Notes under the pieces: model-generated
The model's input: the letters and a program-made list of their open reading frames with translations, nothing else
The model's database searches: none
Told to the model about the DNA's origin: nothing
Made by a program: the position numbers and the translations under genes
In this document: positions 12,169-22,086 of the stretch, piece by piece
How positions within the stretch are numbered: the first letter of the stretch is position 1
Layout of the letters: every line of letters begins with the position of its first letter
From: Lacinutrix neustonica
Lineage (GTDB): Bacteria > Bacteroidota > Bacteroidia > Flavobacteriales > Flavobacteriaceae
Assembly (NCBI RefSeq): GCF_026625145.1
Contig: NZ_CP113088.1
Span: forward strand, 620,001-684,000
Reading direction: 5' to 3'
Length of the DNA stretch: 64,000 nucleotides

Positions 12169-15100
12169 CACGATTTTCTTTTGGTAAATTGTACTGTGTT
12201 TCTGTTATTACTTTTAGTCCTCTCTCTGTTTCAATGAGTTTTCTTACTAATTGTCCTTCTCCGTTGTATTGATAGTAAAGCCCAAAATGTTGATCATCAA
12301 ATAGTGTAATTAATCGAAGTGACTTCACATCGTAAACATAACAGGTTGTTTGTGACTCTTTTGGATTAAACTTGATGTCATCTATATATACTTGAGGATT
12401 ATCGAAATTTAACGATACCTGAACCATCTGATCAGCAACAAATGATTGTGGTGAAAGAAATACTCTATATAAAGTCCATGCTCCTGTTTTGGCTACTACT
12501 TACGGTGCAAACTGATTTCCATTAATTTCTACCTTTGGATTTATAAGTTTCTCATCGGATTTTGTCCAAAACTTAAGCCACCCTCCTGTGGTAGATAATA
12601 GATCTCTTGCGATAACGTTATTTATAATATTTGCTCCGCTAGTAATTTGTTTAGAAAAAATTCCTGAATGAGCAACATCCTTTATAAGGTTGGTCTCTAT
12701 AGCTTCTTTGTCTTCAAAATGTTCAAAAAACATCTCATCATAAGTCGAGTTCTTTGATATCATTGTAGGTAGAGTAAAATTATATCCATATTTAGAAGCG
12801 CTATATACGCCAAGGACGTCAATCTCCTCCAAAGCACTACCATTTGGTGAATACTTAGTAACTTGATTTAACTTAACCCATCTTTCTTCCTGAGTTGAAT
12901 TGTTAAATGCAAATGGAATGAAATCTTCTATGATTCCTCCTTCATATATTTTTCCAGCATCAGTTAATCTATTTGATGATTTCTTTACGTCTCCTTTAAA
13001 TGCATAACTCTCGTGCATTCTAAATACCGAAGGGGAACCTAATGTACCATATACATCTTCCACGCTTTGATTATTAATCCAGGAAGACACATTAGCCAGT
13101 TTAGCAAAGGTATTAGCACCAGCAGAAATGACTTTATCTGTTTTAATAGACCATGTACCATCATCATTAATAGGATTGGCATCAGCACCATAAGTGATAA
13201 TTTGACCGGAGCTCGCTAATAATTGATTTGTGTTGAATTCTGAAGTAGACTTCTGTCCCATTTCAGAATAATTCCAATGTGCAGGAATATTTAGATTATA
13301 GATGGATCCATCATGCTTTTGATTAGACTCAATCAATGCAATATTATGATAGGCATCATAGGTCTTAGTTAAAACTGGACGTCCAGTCGCGTAATCAAAA
13401 GCAAGGTTTTCTGTAGTCGATGCAATATTATCTGTATAAGAAACTACTTTCTTCTGTATCGCAGGGTACTTAATAACTTTTGATGTAGCATATTTTGTTA
13501 AAAACTGCTCATTATAGTTAAACACTAATGAAAAGGACACAAAAATAGGGGGTGGTAATGTTAAACCGGCACTGACATCAATTTCAAAATTAAAGTCTAA
13601 ATTTTTGGTTTGTACCAAATATCCTTCCTGAGTAACATCCATTTCTTTGCCTGGTACATCCCATACATAGGTACCCTCACCTTCCCCATTAAATGTTTTT
13701 AATTGTCTTACTTTTTCTCCGGGTTCATAATAGTAAAAATCCTGACCGGAAGAAATGTAGCTAGTACTACCTGATGCATAAGTCCCTCCATACGTTCGCA
13801 CAGATCCGGGAACACCATGCATACCATTCTGTATAAATCTAAATCCTTGTGACGCCCAAGCTTTGTCAAAGCCATAACTAAAGTAAGGCGTTGGGATACT
13901 TAATCTATCGTTATGTAAATTATCCTGTAACACGGTATACGAAACACCTTTCTCTCGGACGATTGGTTGCAAAATCAAATTTTCTCTCATCACCATCTAA
14001 AACCTGATAATCATACAACTTATCATATGGATACTCCTTACAAGTAAAAAATTCGTGTACTGTATATCCTGTACCAGTCTTTCCCGTATGAATATTTTCT
14101 ACGACAACTCCGGAATGACTTACAGTAGCTGATGGTAAAAGTGATTCTCCAATAGGTCCTTCTGATTGTTCTTTATCTTTACCTACGATTAATCTATTGA
14201 TCCAAGACTGATCTTTTTTAGGCATGAATTCTACTAAAGGATTCTCTTCCCTCATTTCCTGTGGCTCATTAGATGCCACTCCACTAGATCGGCCATCCTC
14301 TAATTCATAGCGATACTCTTGTCCGTACGTAGCTGCATCTCCGGATTCAATACCTTTATCATGCATTAGAATTTTCTTAACTCGTACTCCACCTCCTCTT
14401 TTTGCTTTATTTAGGGGGATTTTGATATATGACAAACTTGGCTCTAAACGCATACATACATTTTCTTTCCGAGGAAAATTGGTGTCTACGGTTCCATCTC
14501 CTAGTGCATTCATACCGTCTTGCGCATATTCTAAAGCATCTAATGCTTTATCAAGACTTGTACTTCCTATATCGCCACATGCAGTCAAATCATTTTCAAT
14601 GGCATCTTCATATTTTCTTTCAAACTCTCCTTCACATCCAGCTGTATATTTGCCCCATCGTTGGGTCACATAATAATCATAACACGCTTGTCTAGGCGTT
14701 AGTCGATAATTGTCATCTTCTTGTGCGTTCTCTGTAAATCCTTCCCCTACGTAATTAGGTTCTAAAGGATTAGTTAATCCTTTTAAGGTAATTTGAATAG
14801 AGTTACCATCACATACAATATTTTTTACTTTTGCATAACCTGAAATATATTCCGATTTACATCCATCTAACCCCGGTATATTGTTTTCTAATGCATACAA
14901 TAGCTTAAAATAAATTCGCTTTCTTACTTCATCCAAATTGTCGGAATCCGGTCTTCCTTCTAAGAAATATTCATTTACTTTTTCGCAAAGTCCATCAGAA
15001 TATCCCCCAACATCAGATAAATCCAATGTATAGGTAGGATCTGTGTATGTATTAGAAGCACTCGATAATCGAACCATTGCCATGGCATCTCGATCTTGTA

Positions 15101-17873
15101 CATATAAATAATCTTTACTTTCATATTCCACTAGAATCTCACCTCCGAGATGGTAATACAATCTGTTTTAATTGCCAAGCAGCAGGATCGAATTCCTGTT
15201 CGGAATATCTCCTTGATACGGCCAGGTTATTAAATTAAGGTGTCTATTGGTAGCGCTATTCTCACTCCCCATACCATCAAATTGATTAAACCCCCAAGGA
15301 TCCAAAAGATGAGGGCCATAATCAGGGTTTTGTGCTGCTAATGAATAACTTGTAGTGTTTTGATGATTATTTGTATATTGATATCCAAATTTATAAGAGC
15401 TAATTCTAGCATCTACTACTCCTTCAAACTCTGACCAAACTTTCTTTAGTGTTAGCTTTCCACTTTCATTGGAAGTTTTATTTCCTGGGAAATTACCATT
15501 AATATTGTTTGGTAAATTTTGAACTAGAGAATAATCGTATTGAAAATTGGTTACTTGAAGCGGAATTTCCGGACGTGCTTTAGAGAACAACACAATCTTT
15601 TCTAAATATTCTAATTGATCTACTCCTTTAAGACTCTTATTAAGTGGGTCTGACGAAGGGTCTTCAACAGAAGTAAGTTCAGGTGCTCCTAAACCATCGT
15701 ATCTGTCTTTAAGTGAACCATTAAGAAATTGTGCTATATCTCCTGAAACTCCAAATCTAGCAGCATCAGATTTATTTGTTACAAAATACGCTACATGCGT
15801 TTTTGTTTCAACCTTTTTTAGGTAGTTGACTTCTTTTTCTCCTGTATTTACATATCCAGTATCATCTTTAACATCGGATATGGAATTTTTACTGTATAGC
15901 AATCCATTGTAAGGTATTCTCCATCGATACCATCTAGCCATGTCACTATCTTCTCCATATCTTTTATGATATTCAAAAGCTGTCCACCCTCCAAAATCGT
16001 CATCATCTGGTCCCTCTTGACCTAAATCAATATAATCTGGGGTAGTAATTAACTCTAAAAGCGAAGTATTCTCGTACGGCACCTTTTTTATTTCTCCGGA
16101 AACTGTATTTTGATCACAGGTATTTACAATATATTCATTTGACAAATAGGTTTTTGTGTAGGCTAGATAATTATTCTCTATATCATCATTTTCATTAATA
16201 CCGAACGCTAAGGACGAAACATTTCTCACCTTTATGGGTTCTGTATACTCATATTTAGTCCCAGCTTCACTGTTAATACCAAAACCTCCATCGTCCATTT
16301 TTTCTATAAACGAAGATGAATTCATAGACACATCAGTGTTATCTTCTTTAAAGGCGTTTACATCGTTTACATTCTTTTGAACTTGTTTAATTCCTGGGAA
16401 ATCTGGATTTGCATTTAATTCTACGTTGGCGATTTTATTATTGGCAAAAGAAACTTTACCTCCTAAATCCCCATAGAATCTATAGTTTATATTATCATGA
16501 GTTTTGCCTCCAATATCAGACCTCGCCTCCATTTTTGAAGTATTACTACCAAAAGAGAGATTCACTCCAACCCCTACATTTGTACCAATCATCCCTTCTA
16601 CACCAACTCCATATGTCCTTATTTTACTACTTCCTTGTTCATTAGAAAATGCTCTTGGTCCATCGGCATAGGCTCTAAAGCCCCCGGACAAACCTTCTCC
16701 GGATAAGGAATGATTATCCGGACTACTGTATGGAATACCAATAAAGAAATCTCTTTTATCAAATGGTTGTGCTTTTTCTGTAAAATGATCGGCTCTACCT
16801 GCATTAGAACTTCCTAAATAACCTGTTGCTTCTATTGTTTCATAAGGAATAGAATTATTTACACTAAAAGTTCCTATATATCCCCGTTCTACTGCAACGG
16901 GAATAAAAGCAGGATTGATCTGTAAACCATAACTTAAATTCACATTCATTCCTTTCATCTTCGTTAAAGAAACCGATTGTCCTACATCTGTAAACGTTTG
17001 CAATCCAAATAAAGAAGCAGCATTGAAATTACCATACCCTCCTCCATTAACACCTGTTTTAACAACTATTTTCTTGTCTTCATCCTGATTCTTAGTCTTT
17101 TCTTTATTATCAGGGTCTTCTTTTTTAGTCTTTTTCGGCCATCTATGTCTAGAATTATCTGGTTTCTGTTTTTTAAATAGGGTAAATGGATTAATGCTAG
17201 CACTAAACGTAACCCCCGTTTCTGATCGGTTCATAGATAAACTAGCACCGCGATTTAGACAATCCGATAGAGGATGTTTTTGAGATTCCTTGATAATTAT
17301 TATAGCGTACATATTTACTAAAATTCAGCCCAAAAACACTTTTGTTATAGACCGCTCCACTCTCAGCATCACTATCTTCAGCTCCTGCGCTAGTACCTCC
17401 GCTGCTACCTCCATCTTCCGATGCACTAAACACTTCTATATTGGTTTTTTTAAGACCGGACATGGTCCAATTAGGACGTGTTTTATTATATACATCTATG
17501 AGTGTATTATCATAACTATCTGGATTACCTCTTACACTGGTATTAATGGCTCCGGGATTTAGTGTCCATCCATGACCTACCCAAGAAGACTCTTCTTCTG
17601 AGGAGCCACCACTGTGATATGATAATGACATAGCGTACCCACCACCATCTGGTCCAGGAATTTGAACAACAGGCAAATTATAGGTGAAATTGCCTGTAAA
17701 TGGATCTACCAAATTAGTAGTTGCAACGGGTTCGAAACTGGAAAACTCCGGAGAGCTCGGACCGAAGTCAGTGCATATAATCCATTAATTGAAGGTGTAA
17801 AAATCCCTATCAACATATCAAATAATAATATGTAAACGGTTACCTTAATATGTTTTTTACTTATAGTAATCAT
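12158..17873 (-). CDS. RHS-like giant secreted protein, about 1900 residues, frame broken repeatedly
   Basis: The start is the ATG at 17873, 5 nt after the preceding stop, opening a hydrophobic leader (VTVYILLFDMLIGIFTPSI). Restoring CCGG at 17762 gives TSGPSSPEFSSFEPVATTNL followed by VDPFTGNFTYNLPVVQIPGP and SSWVGHGWTLNPGAI, the hallmark N-terminal block of Bacteroidota RHS/YD-type proteins. Further on, repair at 15200 and 15145 rebuilds WQLKQIVLPSGGEILVEYES and YLYVQDRDAMAMVRL, another conserved RHS block. Breaks at 17248, 13954 and 12502 (in-frame TAA) are also CCGG sites. The C-terminus (YDVKSLRLITLFDDQHFGLY, then YNGEGQLVRKLIETERG) has one YD-type repeat and no variable toxin tip. I infer a surface or secreted beta-cage or matrix protein rather than a polymorphic toxin. 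Confidence 0.8.
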
Positions 17874-17877
17874 AAGT

Positions 17878-18507
17878 TTACTTATTTAAAAAATTTAAAT
17901 TTGGAAGTTGGTCTATTTTTTTTTTATCAAATACAAAATGAGAAATTCCTGTATCTAAAAAAATATCTTGAAAAACAATATCAAGTTTTTCAGAATTTAA
18001 TATTTCTCCTTGGTCATCAGAAAAAACCATATAAATAGATTTCTTATTGCGTATTTCATACATGTTTTCCATAGTCGTTAATACGGGATTGTATTTATGC
18101 CCTGAACTCGTTTTAAGGAATATCACATCTTTAATATTAAAACTTAAGTCTTTTATTCTTTGACTATATTCCGCGAGGTTAAACACTCCATACTTTGAAG
18201 CATCTACACTTTCTTCTTCATGATTTATTGTCAACAAAAATGTCCTTGACTTATTAAATAATTCTAAGTAATCATTATAAGTTTTATCGCCATTATTATC
18301 ATCCTTGCTCAGTTCATTCAATGCTAAATACTCGGGTGGCAAATATTTTATAGATAAAACAAAACCATTTGCGGCAGAAACCTTCACAAAGCCATTTTTA
18401 GATTCACTTAACCATTTCAATAGCTCTTTTTCACTGTTTACGGATGAAGTACAACTGACAAAAAGGAACAAAAAAACAATAATACTATTTTTCAATACCT
18501 TCAACAT
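17878..18507 (-). CDS. Predicted lipoprotein, unknown function
   Basis: A 209-residue protein with a lipoprotein signal (IIVFLFLFVSC, lipid-attachment Cys at about residue 19). The mature part is mixed alpha/beta with no motif I recognise; it contains SSGHKYNPVLTTMENMYEIR and an acidic middle. Its start overlaps the end of the Skp-like gene by 23 nt and its stop lies 5 nt before the RHS-like start, so the three genes are translationally linked. An anchoring or assembly role for the giant secreted proteins is inferred from context only. Its frame is intact. Confidence 0.65.
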   Translation of the reverse strand: MLKVLKNSIIVFLFLFVSCTSSVNSEKELLKWLSESKNGFVKVSAANGFVLSIKYLPPEYLALNELSKDDNNGDKTYNDYLELFNKSRTFLLTINHEEESVDASKYGVFNLAEYSQRIKDLSFNIKDVIFLKTSSGHKYNPVLTTMENMYEIRNKKSIYMVFSDDQGEILNSEKLDIVFQDIFLDTGISHFVFDKKKIDQLPNLNFLNK

Positions 18508-19036
18508 ATTCTTTGTTTAAGCCTATAATTATCATATCTGTAATGTCTATTGCCTCTGAAGCATACAAGACATTGCCTGAAGAGGTAACTCCTGTAATCA
18601 TGTCGATGCCATGTCTTTTTGCATATCGTTCAATAAAATCATTTACCTTATTATAAATACCTTTTAATAATAGTTCTTCTTGTTTAACAGCCTTGTTTTC
18701 AATAGACTTTCCTAGCTGCATGGTTTTTGCTTTCAACATTTCCAATTCTTCTGTCTTAATTTCAATAGCTTTCTTAGATAATTTCGTTGAAAGAATTTTT
18801 AGTTCATTAGATTTAGATTCATATAAGGCTTTTTGCCTATCAAAAGAATCGCTCATTTTATTAATCTCAATCTCATACAAGTCTTGAGCTTCAATAAATC
18901 CCTGATACTTTTCCAAAACGGTTTGTGTATTTACTAATGCTATTTTCTTCGAAGTTCTTTGTATTAAAAAAAGATACCCTATCAAAAAAAATAAAATAGC
19001 GTAAACCAAATAGTGCACATTATTACTTATTTTCAC
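18485..19036 (-). CDS. Skp/OmpH-family periplasmic chaperone-like protein
   Basis: 183 residues with an N-terminal membrane anchor or signal (residues 8-26) followed by IALVNTQTVLEKYQGF, the usual N-terminal beta strand and start of the coiled coil in OmpH/Skp proteins. A long charged coiled coil (about 45-125) and the C-terminal return strand (HGIDMITGVTSSGNVLYASE, then IDITDMIIIGLN) complete the fold. Members are periplasmic holdases that keep outer-membrane or secreted beta proteins soluble. Here the gene is not beside bamA or lpx genes but inside the operon for giant secreted proteins, so it may be a dedicated chaperone for them (inference). Its frame is intact. Confidence 0.8.
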   Translation of the reverse strand: MKISNNVHYLVYAILFFLIGYLFLIQRTSKKIALVNTQTVLEKYQGFIEAQDLYEIEINKMSDSFDRQKALYESKSNELKILSTKLSKKAIEIKTEELEMLKAKTMQLGKSIENKAVKQEELLLKGIYNKVNDFIERYAKRHGIDMITGVTSSGNVLYASEAIDITDMIIIGLNKEYVEGIEK

Positions 19037-19083
19037 TTAACTAAATTTTTATGAATAATTATGAATTGAACTTAATGATAAAC

Positions 19084-20613
19084 CTAACCTGGCTCCTTAA
19101 CCAAAAAGTGACCCTTAAATAATTTTCCTTGAATTCTCAATACAAAATTATAAGACCCAAACTCAGTTAGCATATTATCAACAACAAAACCATTTATTGT
19201 TGAACTTGGCTGAACAACAAGATTGACGTTCGTTGGTGAAATAATTTCTAACGTAGCTCCTAACAAATCAATATTTTCGTTAACACTAACTGTTAGTGGT
19301 ACTGATGAATCGTACTGAACGCCATTAATTAGATTTATTGTGAATTGAGGAATAGCCGTAGAACCTTCATTCATGAAACTAATTTTACTATTTTCTAAAA
19401 AATAAAAGTCATCAGAAAGAACTAACCAAACGCCATTACTTAATACTTCAATATTTGATACTTCCCCTCCATTAACAACAAATCTTAAATTAAGTTCTGA
19501 CGCTTTTTCTGACGGGTTTACTTTTATAAATACTGTTTTATCAATGCCATCATCCACTCCTAAAGCAATAAAAGATTCACTATTTTGTTTTCCACTTATG
19601 AGGTTTGAAAGAGTTAAGTCACTAGTTATAATATCATAAATTGTATCCGGAAGATTAGTTGTGTTTATATAGATTCCATATTCGTTTTCATCAGGACAAA
19701 CCTTAATCAATGGGTTCAAATAATCATTCTCTATCGAAGTATAACCACCTTTTCCAGTAACTCTCCCTCTACTATCTACAATAGGAAGGCCAGTACCCAA
19801 TACACCGTCTTTATCCTCATCGGAATATCCCGCCTCAATAACGTCATTACAATTATCACCATCACTATCTAAATCTAGACTATTTATAATACCATCATTA
19901 TCCGTATCTAAATTTGCTACTGAACTAATTGTGAAATTAGAGAAAATTGATATTCTATTCCCTCTATTATTATAATAACCAGAATGATGTCTCTTTCCAT
20001 GTCGTCCCCCTTTGAAACCGCGAAAAGAAGTATCTAAATAGAAGTCTAAATCCGGACCTACATCAAAGCTCTTTATTAAAATTTTGTTCTGAAAAAATTT
20101 TAGTTTTCGGTTGTTATACACTATTTTAAAAAGATCTTTCTTTTTAAAATAGTGTATTTCTGTTTTTTCAACTCCGTTTGAAAAAATTTTGAAGGTGTTG
20201 TTTTTAAATAAGAAACCATAGTCCACATCTTCATAACTAATACCATTTTCTTCGATTCCAAATCCAATTATGGCATCGTTTGACCCGCGTACATTAAATG
20301 TCACTTTATAGCTATTATTGAAATCCAATTTTGAAAACGGAATAGAATTAATAGTGTTACACCAGTCACTACCGCCGGACCTGAAAATGATATTATTGAA
20401 TGATGACTTTACATTGATTCGATTTTTCCAGCGCGTTAAATTTTCCTTTCTTTTATTATTTTCAATGGTATCTAGAATACCATCATTATCATCATCCAAA
20501 TCTTTTCTGTCCATTACTCCATCCCCATCAGAATCAACCCTACTATTATTCTGAGCAAATGAATGGCAGGTTACAAAAAATATCAAAAAAAAGTATAGTA
20601 ATTTCTTTACCAT
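19084..20613 (-). CDS. Secreted thrombospondin type 3 repeat (calcium-binding) protein
   Basis: 509 residues with a signal peptide ending CHSFAQ. Two clusters of Asp-rich calcium-binding repeats are visible: DSDGDGVMDRKDLDDDNDGI at about 28-47 and DTDNDGIINSLDLDSDGDNC at about 230-250, followed by DEDKDGVLGTG. Between them is a beta-sandwich-like segment that may bind a ligand. It is the first gene of the minus-strand unit, 47 nt before the Skp-like gene. TSP3 repeats usually act as rigid, calcium-stabilised linkers in surface or type IX-secreted proteins. No C-terminal sorting domain is recognisable. The frame is intact. Confidence 0.75.
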   Translation of the reverse strand: MVKKLLYFFLIFFVTCHSFAQNNSRVDSDGDGVMDRKDLDDDNDGILDTIENNKRKENLTRWKNRINVKSSFNNIIFRSGGSDWCNTINSIPFSKLDFNNSYKVTFNVRGSNDAIIGFGIEENGISYEDVDYGFLFKNNTFKIFSNGVEKTEIHYFKKKDLFKIVYNNRKLKFFQNKILIKSFDVGPDLDFYLDTSFRGFKGGRHGKRHHSGYYNNRGNRISIFSNFTISSVANLDTDNDGIINSLDLDSDGDNCNDVIEAGYSDEDKDGVLGTGLPIVDSRGRVTGKGGYTSIENDYLNPLIKVCPDENEYGIYINTTNLPDTIYDIITSDLTLSNLISGKQNSESFIALGVDDGIDKTVFIKVNPSEKASELNLRFVVNGGEVSNIEVLSNGVWLVLSDDFYFLENSKISFMNEGSTAIPQFTINLINGVQYDSSVPLTVSVNENIDLLGATLEIISPTNVNLVVQPSSTINGFVVDNMLTEFGSYNFVLRIQGKLFKGHFLVKEPG

Positions 20614-20780
20614 ATATATAATATTATTTAGTTCGAATAATTATAATGTTTCTTAATTGTGATTCTAAGAACTCATAAGAAGCTTTTCGATAATCAGTAC
20701 TTAAGTTCTATTAATGCGAACAACATTGCTTAAATCTAAATCAAAAAAATTAACATAAAATAATGTTAATTTTCAAGCGG

Positions 20781-20788
20781 CAAACATA
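20781..20788 (-). promoter_or_regulatory. Possible -7 element (TAnnTTTG type) for the giant-protein operon
   Basis: On the minus strand this reads TATGTTTG, matching the Bacteroidota -7 consensus TAnnTTTG. It would give a leader of roughly 160 nt before the ATG at 20613. I see no convincing TTTG at the usual -33 distance, so this is only a candidate. Confidence 0.3.
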
Positions 20789-21127
20789 CTTCTTTTTTTC
20801 AATTTAAAATCTTAAAAAGGTAGGGTATTTCCTAAATTATATTTTTTAAGTTAGATCTTGAGACGTAAAAAACTAAATTTCAGATTGTTATATGATTATG
20901 TTTTATTTTTTTGTGATGGATATACTATCAATGCAAGTATTTAAAAGTAATGTCAACTATAACTATATTGTACTATCAGTGATGAAAACTCTATACTCAA
21001 AACCAAAATTATATCCATAAATTAACTCATAAGCAGGTTATTAAAAACTAGGTGCGTAATTCGGTGCGTATTAAATCACATGGGGCTGCAAACCCTTACA
21101 AAATATAGAAAATTGAAAATATGGATA
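20789..21127. other. Gene-free AT-rich stretch upstream of the operon
   Basis: No coding frame can be supported here. The only structure is a short direct repeat, GGTGCGTA twice with ATTC between, near 21050-21070, followed by a G/C-richer patch just before the tandem repeat. It may be the boundary of an old recombination event, but nothing identifies an element. Confidence 0.4.
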
Positions 21128-21151
21128 GTTCCTCTTTCTCCGCAAAAGGAA

Positions 21152-21178
21152 ACCCACAACGAAAGTTGTGGGTTTTTT
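21152..21178 (+). terminator. Rho-independent-type hairpin in repeat copy 1
   Basis: ACCCACAAC, loop GAAA, GTTGTGGGT, then a run of T. The stem is a perfect 9 bp. Nothing coding precedes it on the plus strand except the tRNA-end-like core. Confidence 0.75.
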
Positions 21179-21326
21179 ATTTTTAAAAAGTTCTGAAGCT
21201 CGCTTCATAGGATTTTTGGAAATGAAAAACCAGCCACGCGCTTTTCAGCGGGGTGTTGGGATCTATGCTTGTAATGGGTTCCTATTTAGGGATCATAAAA
21301 TAATCCCTCTTTCTCCACAAAAGGAA

Positions 21327-21356
21327 ACCTACAACGAAAGTTGTGGGTTTTTTATT
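21327..21356 (+). terminator. Rho-independent-type hairpin in repeat copy 2
   Basis: The same hairpin as in copy 1, with one C to T change in the left arm giving a G-T pair, followed by T6 and further T. Preservation of the stem in both copies suggests the hairpin matters. Confidence 0.7.
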
Positions 21357-21605
21357 TTCTAAAATGAACGAAACTTGTTTCTGTGAAATAGAGGAAATAT
21401 AAAATCAAACACGCGAAGCGGGGTTAGGTCTCTATGCTTGTCATGGAATTCCTAATTGGAATCACGAGTATCAACGAATAATCCCTCTTTCTCCGCTTAG
21501 AGATCACCAAATCTTACTAAAAGCACATAAACATCATGTTCAAGGGCCTTTTTTATTTTCATCTATATCAAACAAAACCATATAATATTAAATAAAAGGA
21601 GCTAG

Positions 21606-21932
21606 ATGCTTGTCTTTATGGTCTGCAGCAAGTCGCAAGTATCGCATACCCATACGGCTAAAATTGTAATCGAAAGTTTTCACCAAAATAACAACGCTAC
21701 ATTAAAGAAGCAAATGACCGCAGATAGTTATGCATCCTATATGTCCATACTAGGAATAGTTGCTACTGGAGATCCTAAAACGCAAACTTATAATTTTAAA
21801 GTTTTGGAAGAAACTGTTAATGGCGATATTGCCTGCGTAAAGTTTACAACCGTCTATTTAGAGAAAACTGAAACATTTAAGATTCTTAAACAGGATGGAC
21901 AATGGAAAGTTGCATTGCAAGGTGTTAGGTAG
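21606..21932 (+). CDS. Small DUF4878/NTF2-like protein, possible lipoprotein
   Basis: 108 residues preceded by AAAAGGAG. The C-terminal part (IVIESFHQNNNATLKKQM, later ETFKILKQDGQWKVALQGVR) has the pattern of DUF4878/NTF2-like small secreted proteins: a first helix, then strands ending in a W-K-V strand. The N-terminus MLVFMVCSKS looks like the tail of a lipobox, but the leader is unusually short; an in-frame TAG lies directly before the ATG, so part of the signal sequence may be lost or mis-sequenced. It stands alone between the tandem repeat and a convergent operon. Confidence 0.6.
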   Translation: MLVFMVCSKSQVSHTHTAKIVIESFHQNNNATLKKQMTADSYASYMSILGIVATGDPKTQTYNFKVLEETVNGDIACVKFTTVYLEKTETFKILKQDGQWKVALQGVR

Positions 21933-22086
21933 GATGAGCCTTTTTAAATTGAAAGAGATTTGTTCATTTTAACCCAGTTCTTTGTTGTGGACAGTTATTA
22001 GTATCTTGTTTTATTCGCGTATTCATCAATTAATAGCACCACTCAAAATTTGATTTTTTTCACCTAAAATAAAGTTGTTTAAGGGT

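Larger units (their letters stand above)
21128..21499. repeat. Imperfect tandem repeat, about 176 bp period, with tRNA-Ser 3'-end-like core
   Basis: The string CCTCTTTCTCC begins at 21131, 21306 and 21484, giving spacings of 175 and 178 nt. Copies 1 and 2 continue identically for about 50 nt into a hairpin terminator; copy 3 diverges after CCGC. The spacers are also related: both contain ACGCG, AGCGGGG, then TCTATGCTTGT and TTCCTA before the next core. ATCCCTCTTTCTCCGC resembles the T-stem 3' strand plus acceptor end of a Flavobacteriaceae tRNA-Ser, but no 5' half is present. It may be duplicated tRNA 3' ends left by site-specific integration, or an uncharacterised structured repeat. Confidence 0.7.

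Noticed and set aside
14422..14695. Two plus-strand open frames opposite the RHS-like gene
   Set aside because: They are antisense shadows of a strongly coding minus-strand region, with no RBS or domain.
16409..16645. Plus-strand open frame rich in Tyr and Leu
   Set aside because: Shadow of the RHS-like gene; composition is typical of reading a coding strand backwards.
12158..17873. Polymorphic RHS toxin with C-terminal toxin and immunity gene
   Set aside because: The C-terminus is a plain YD-like repeat end, and the next gene encodes a secreted protein, not a cytosolic immunity protein.
1..17873. Degenerating pseudogene locus
   Set aside because: All breaks are single-base changes at CCGG, the sequence between is clean coding, and the same breaks hit conserved housekeeping-type genes elsewhere in the window.
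21168..21362. Short plus-strand open frame in the tandem repeat
   Set aside because: It runs through a terminator hairpin and both repeat copies and has no homologous pattern, so I treat it as chance.
21128..21499. CRISPR-like array
   Set aside because: Only two to three units of about 176 bp with related spacers; CRISPR repeats are short with unrelated spacers, and no cas genes are present.
21128..21499. Complete tRNA-Ser gene
   Set aside because: Only the 3' T-stem/acceptor-like end is visible; no 5' acceptor strand, D-arm or anticodon arm can be drawn.
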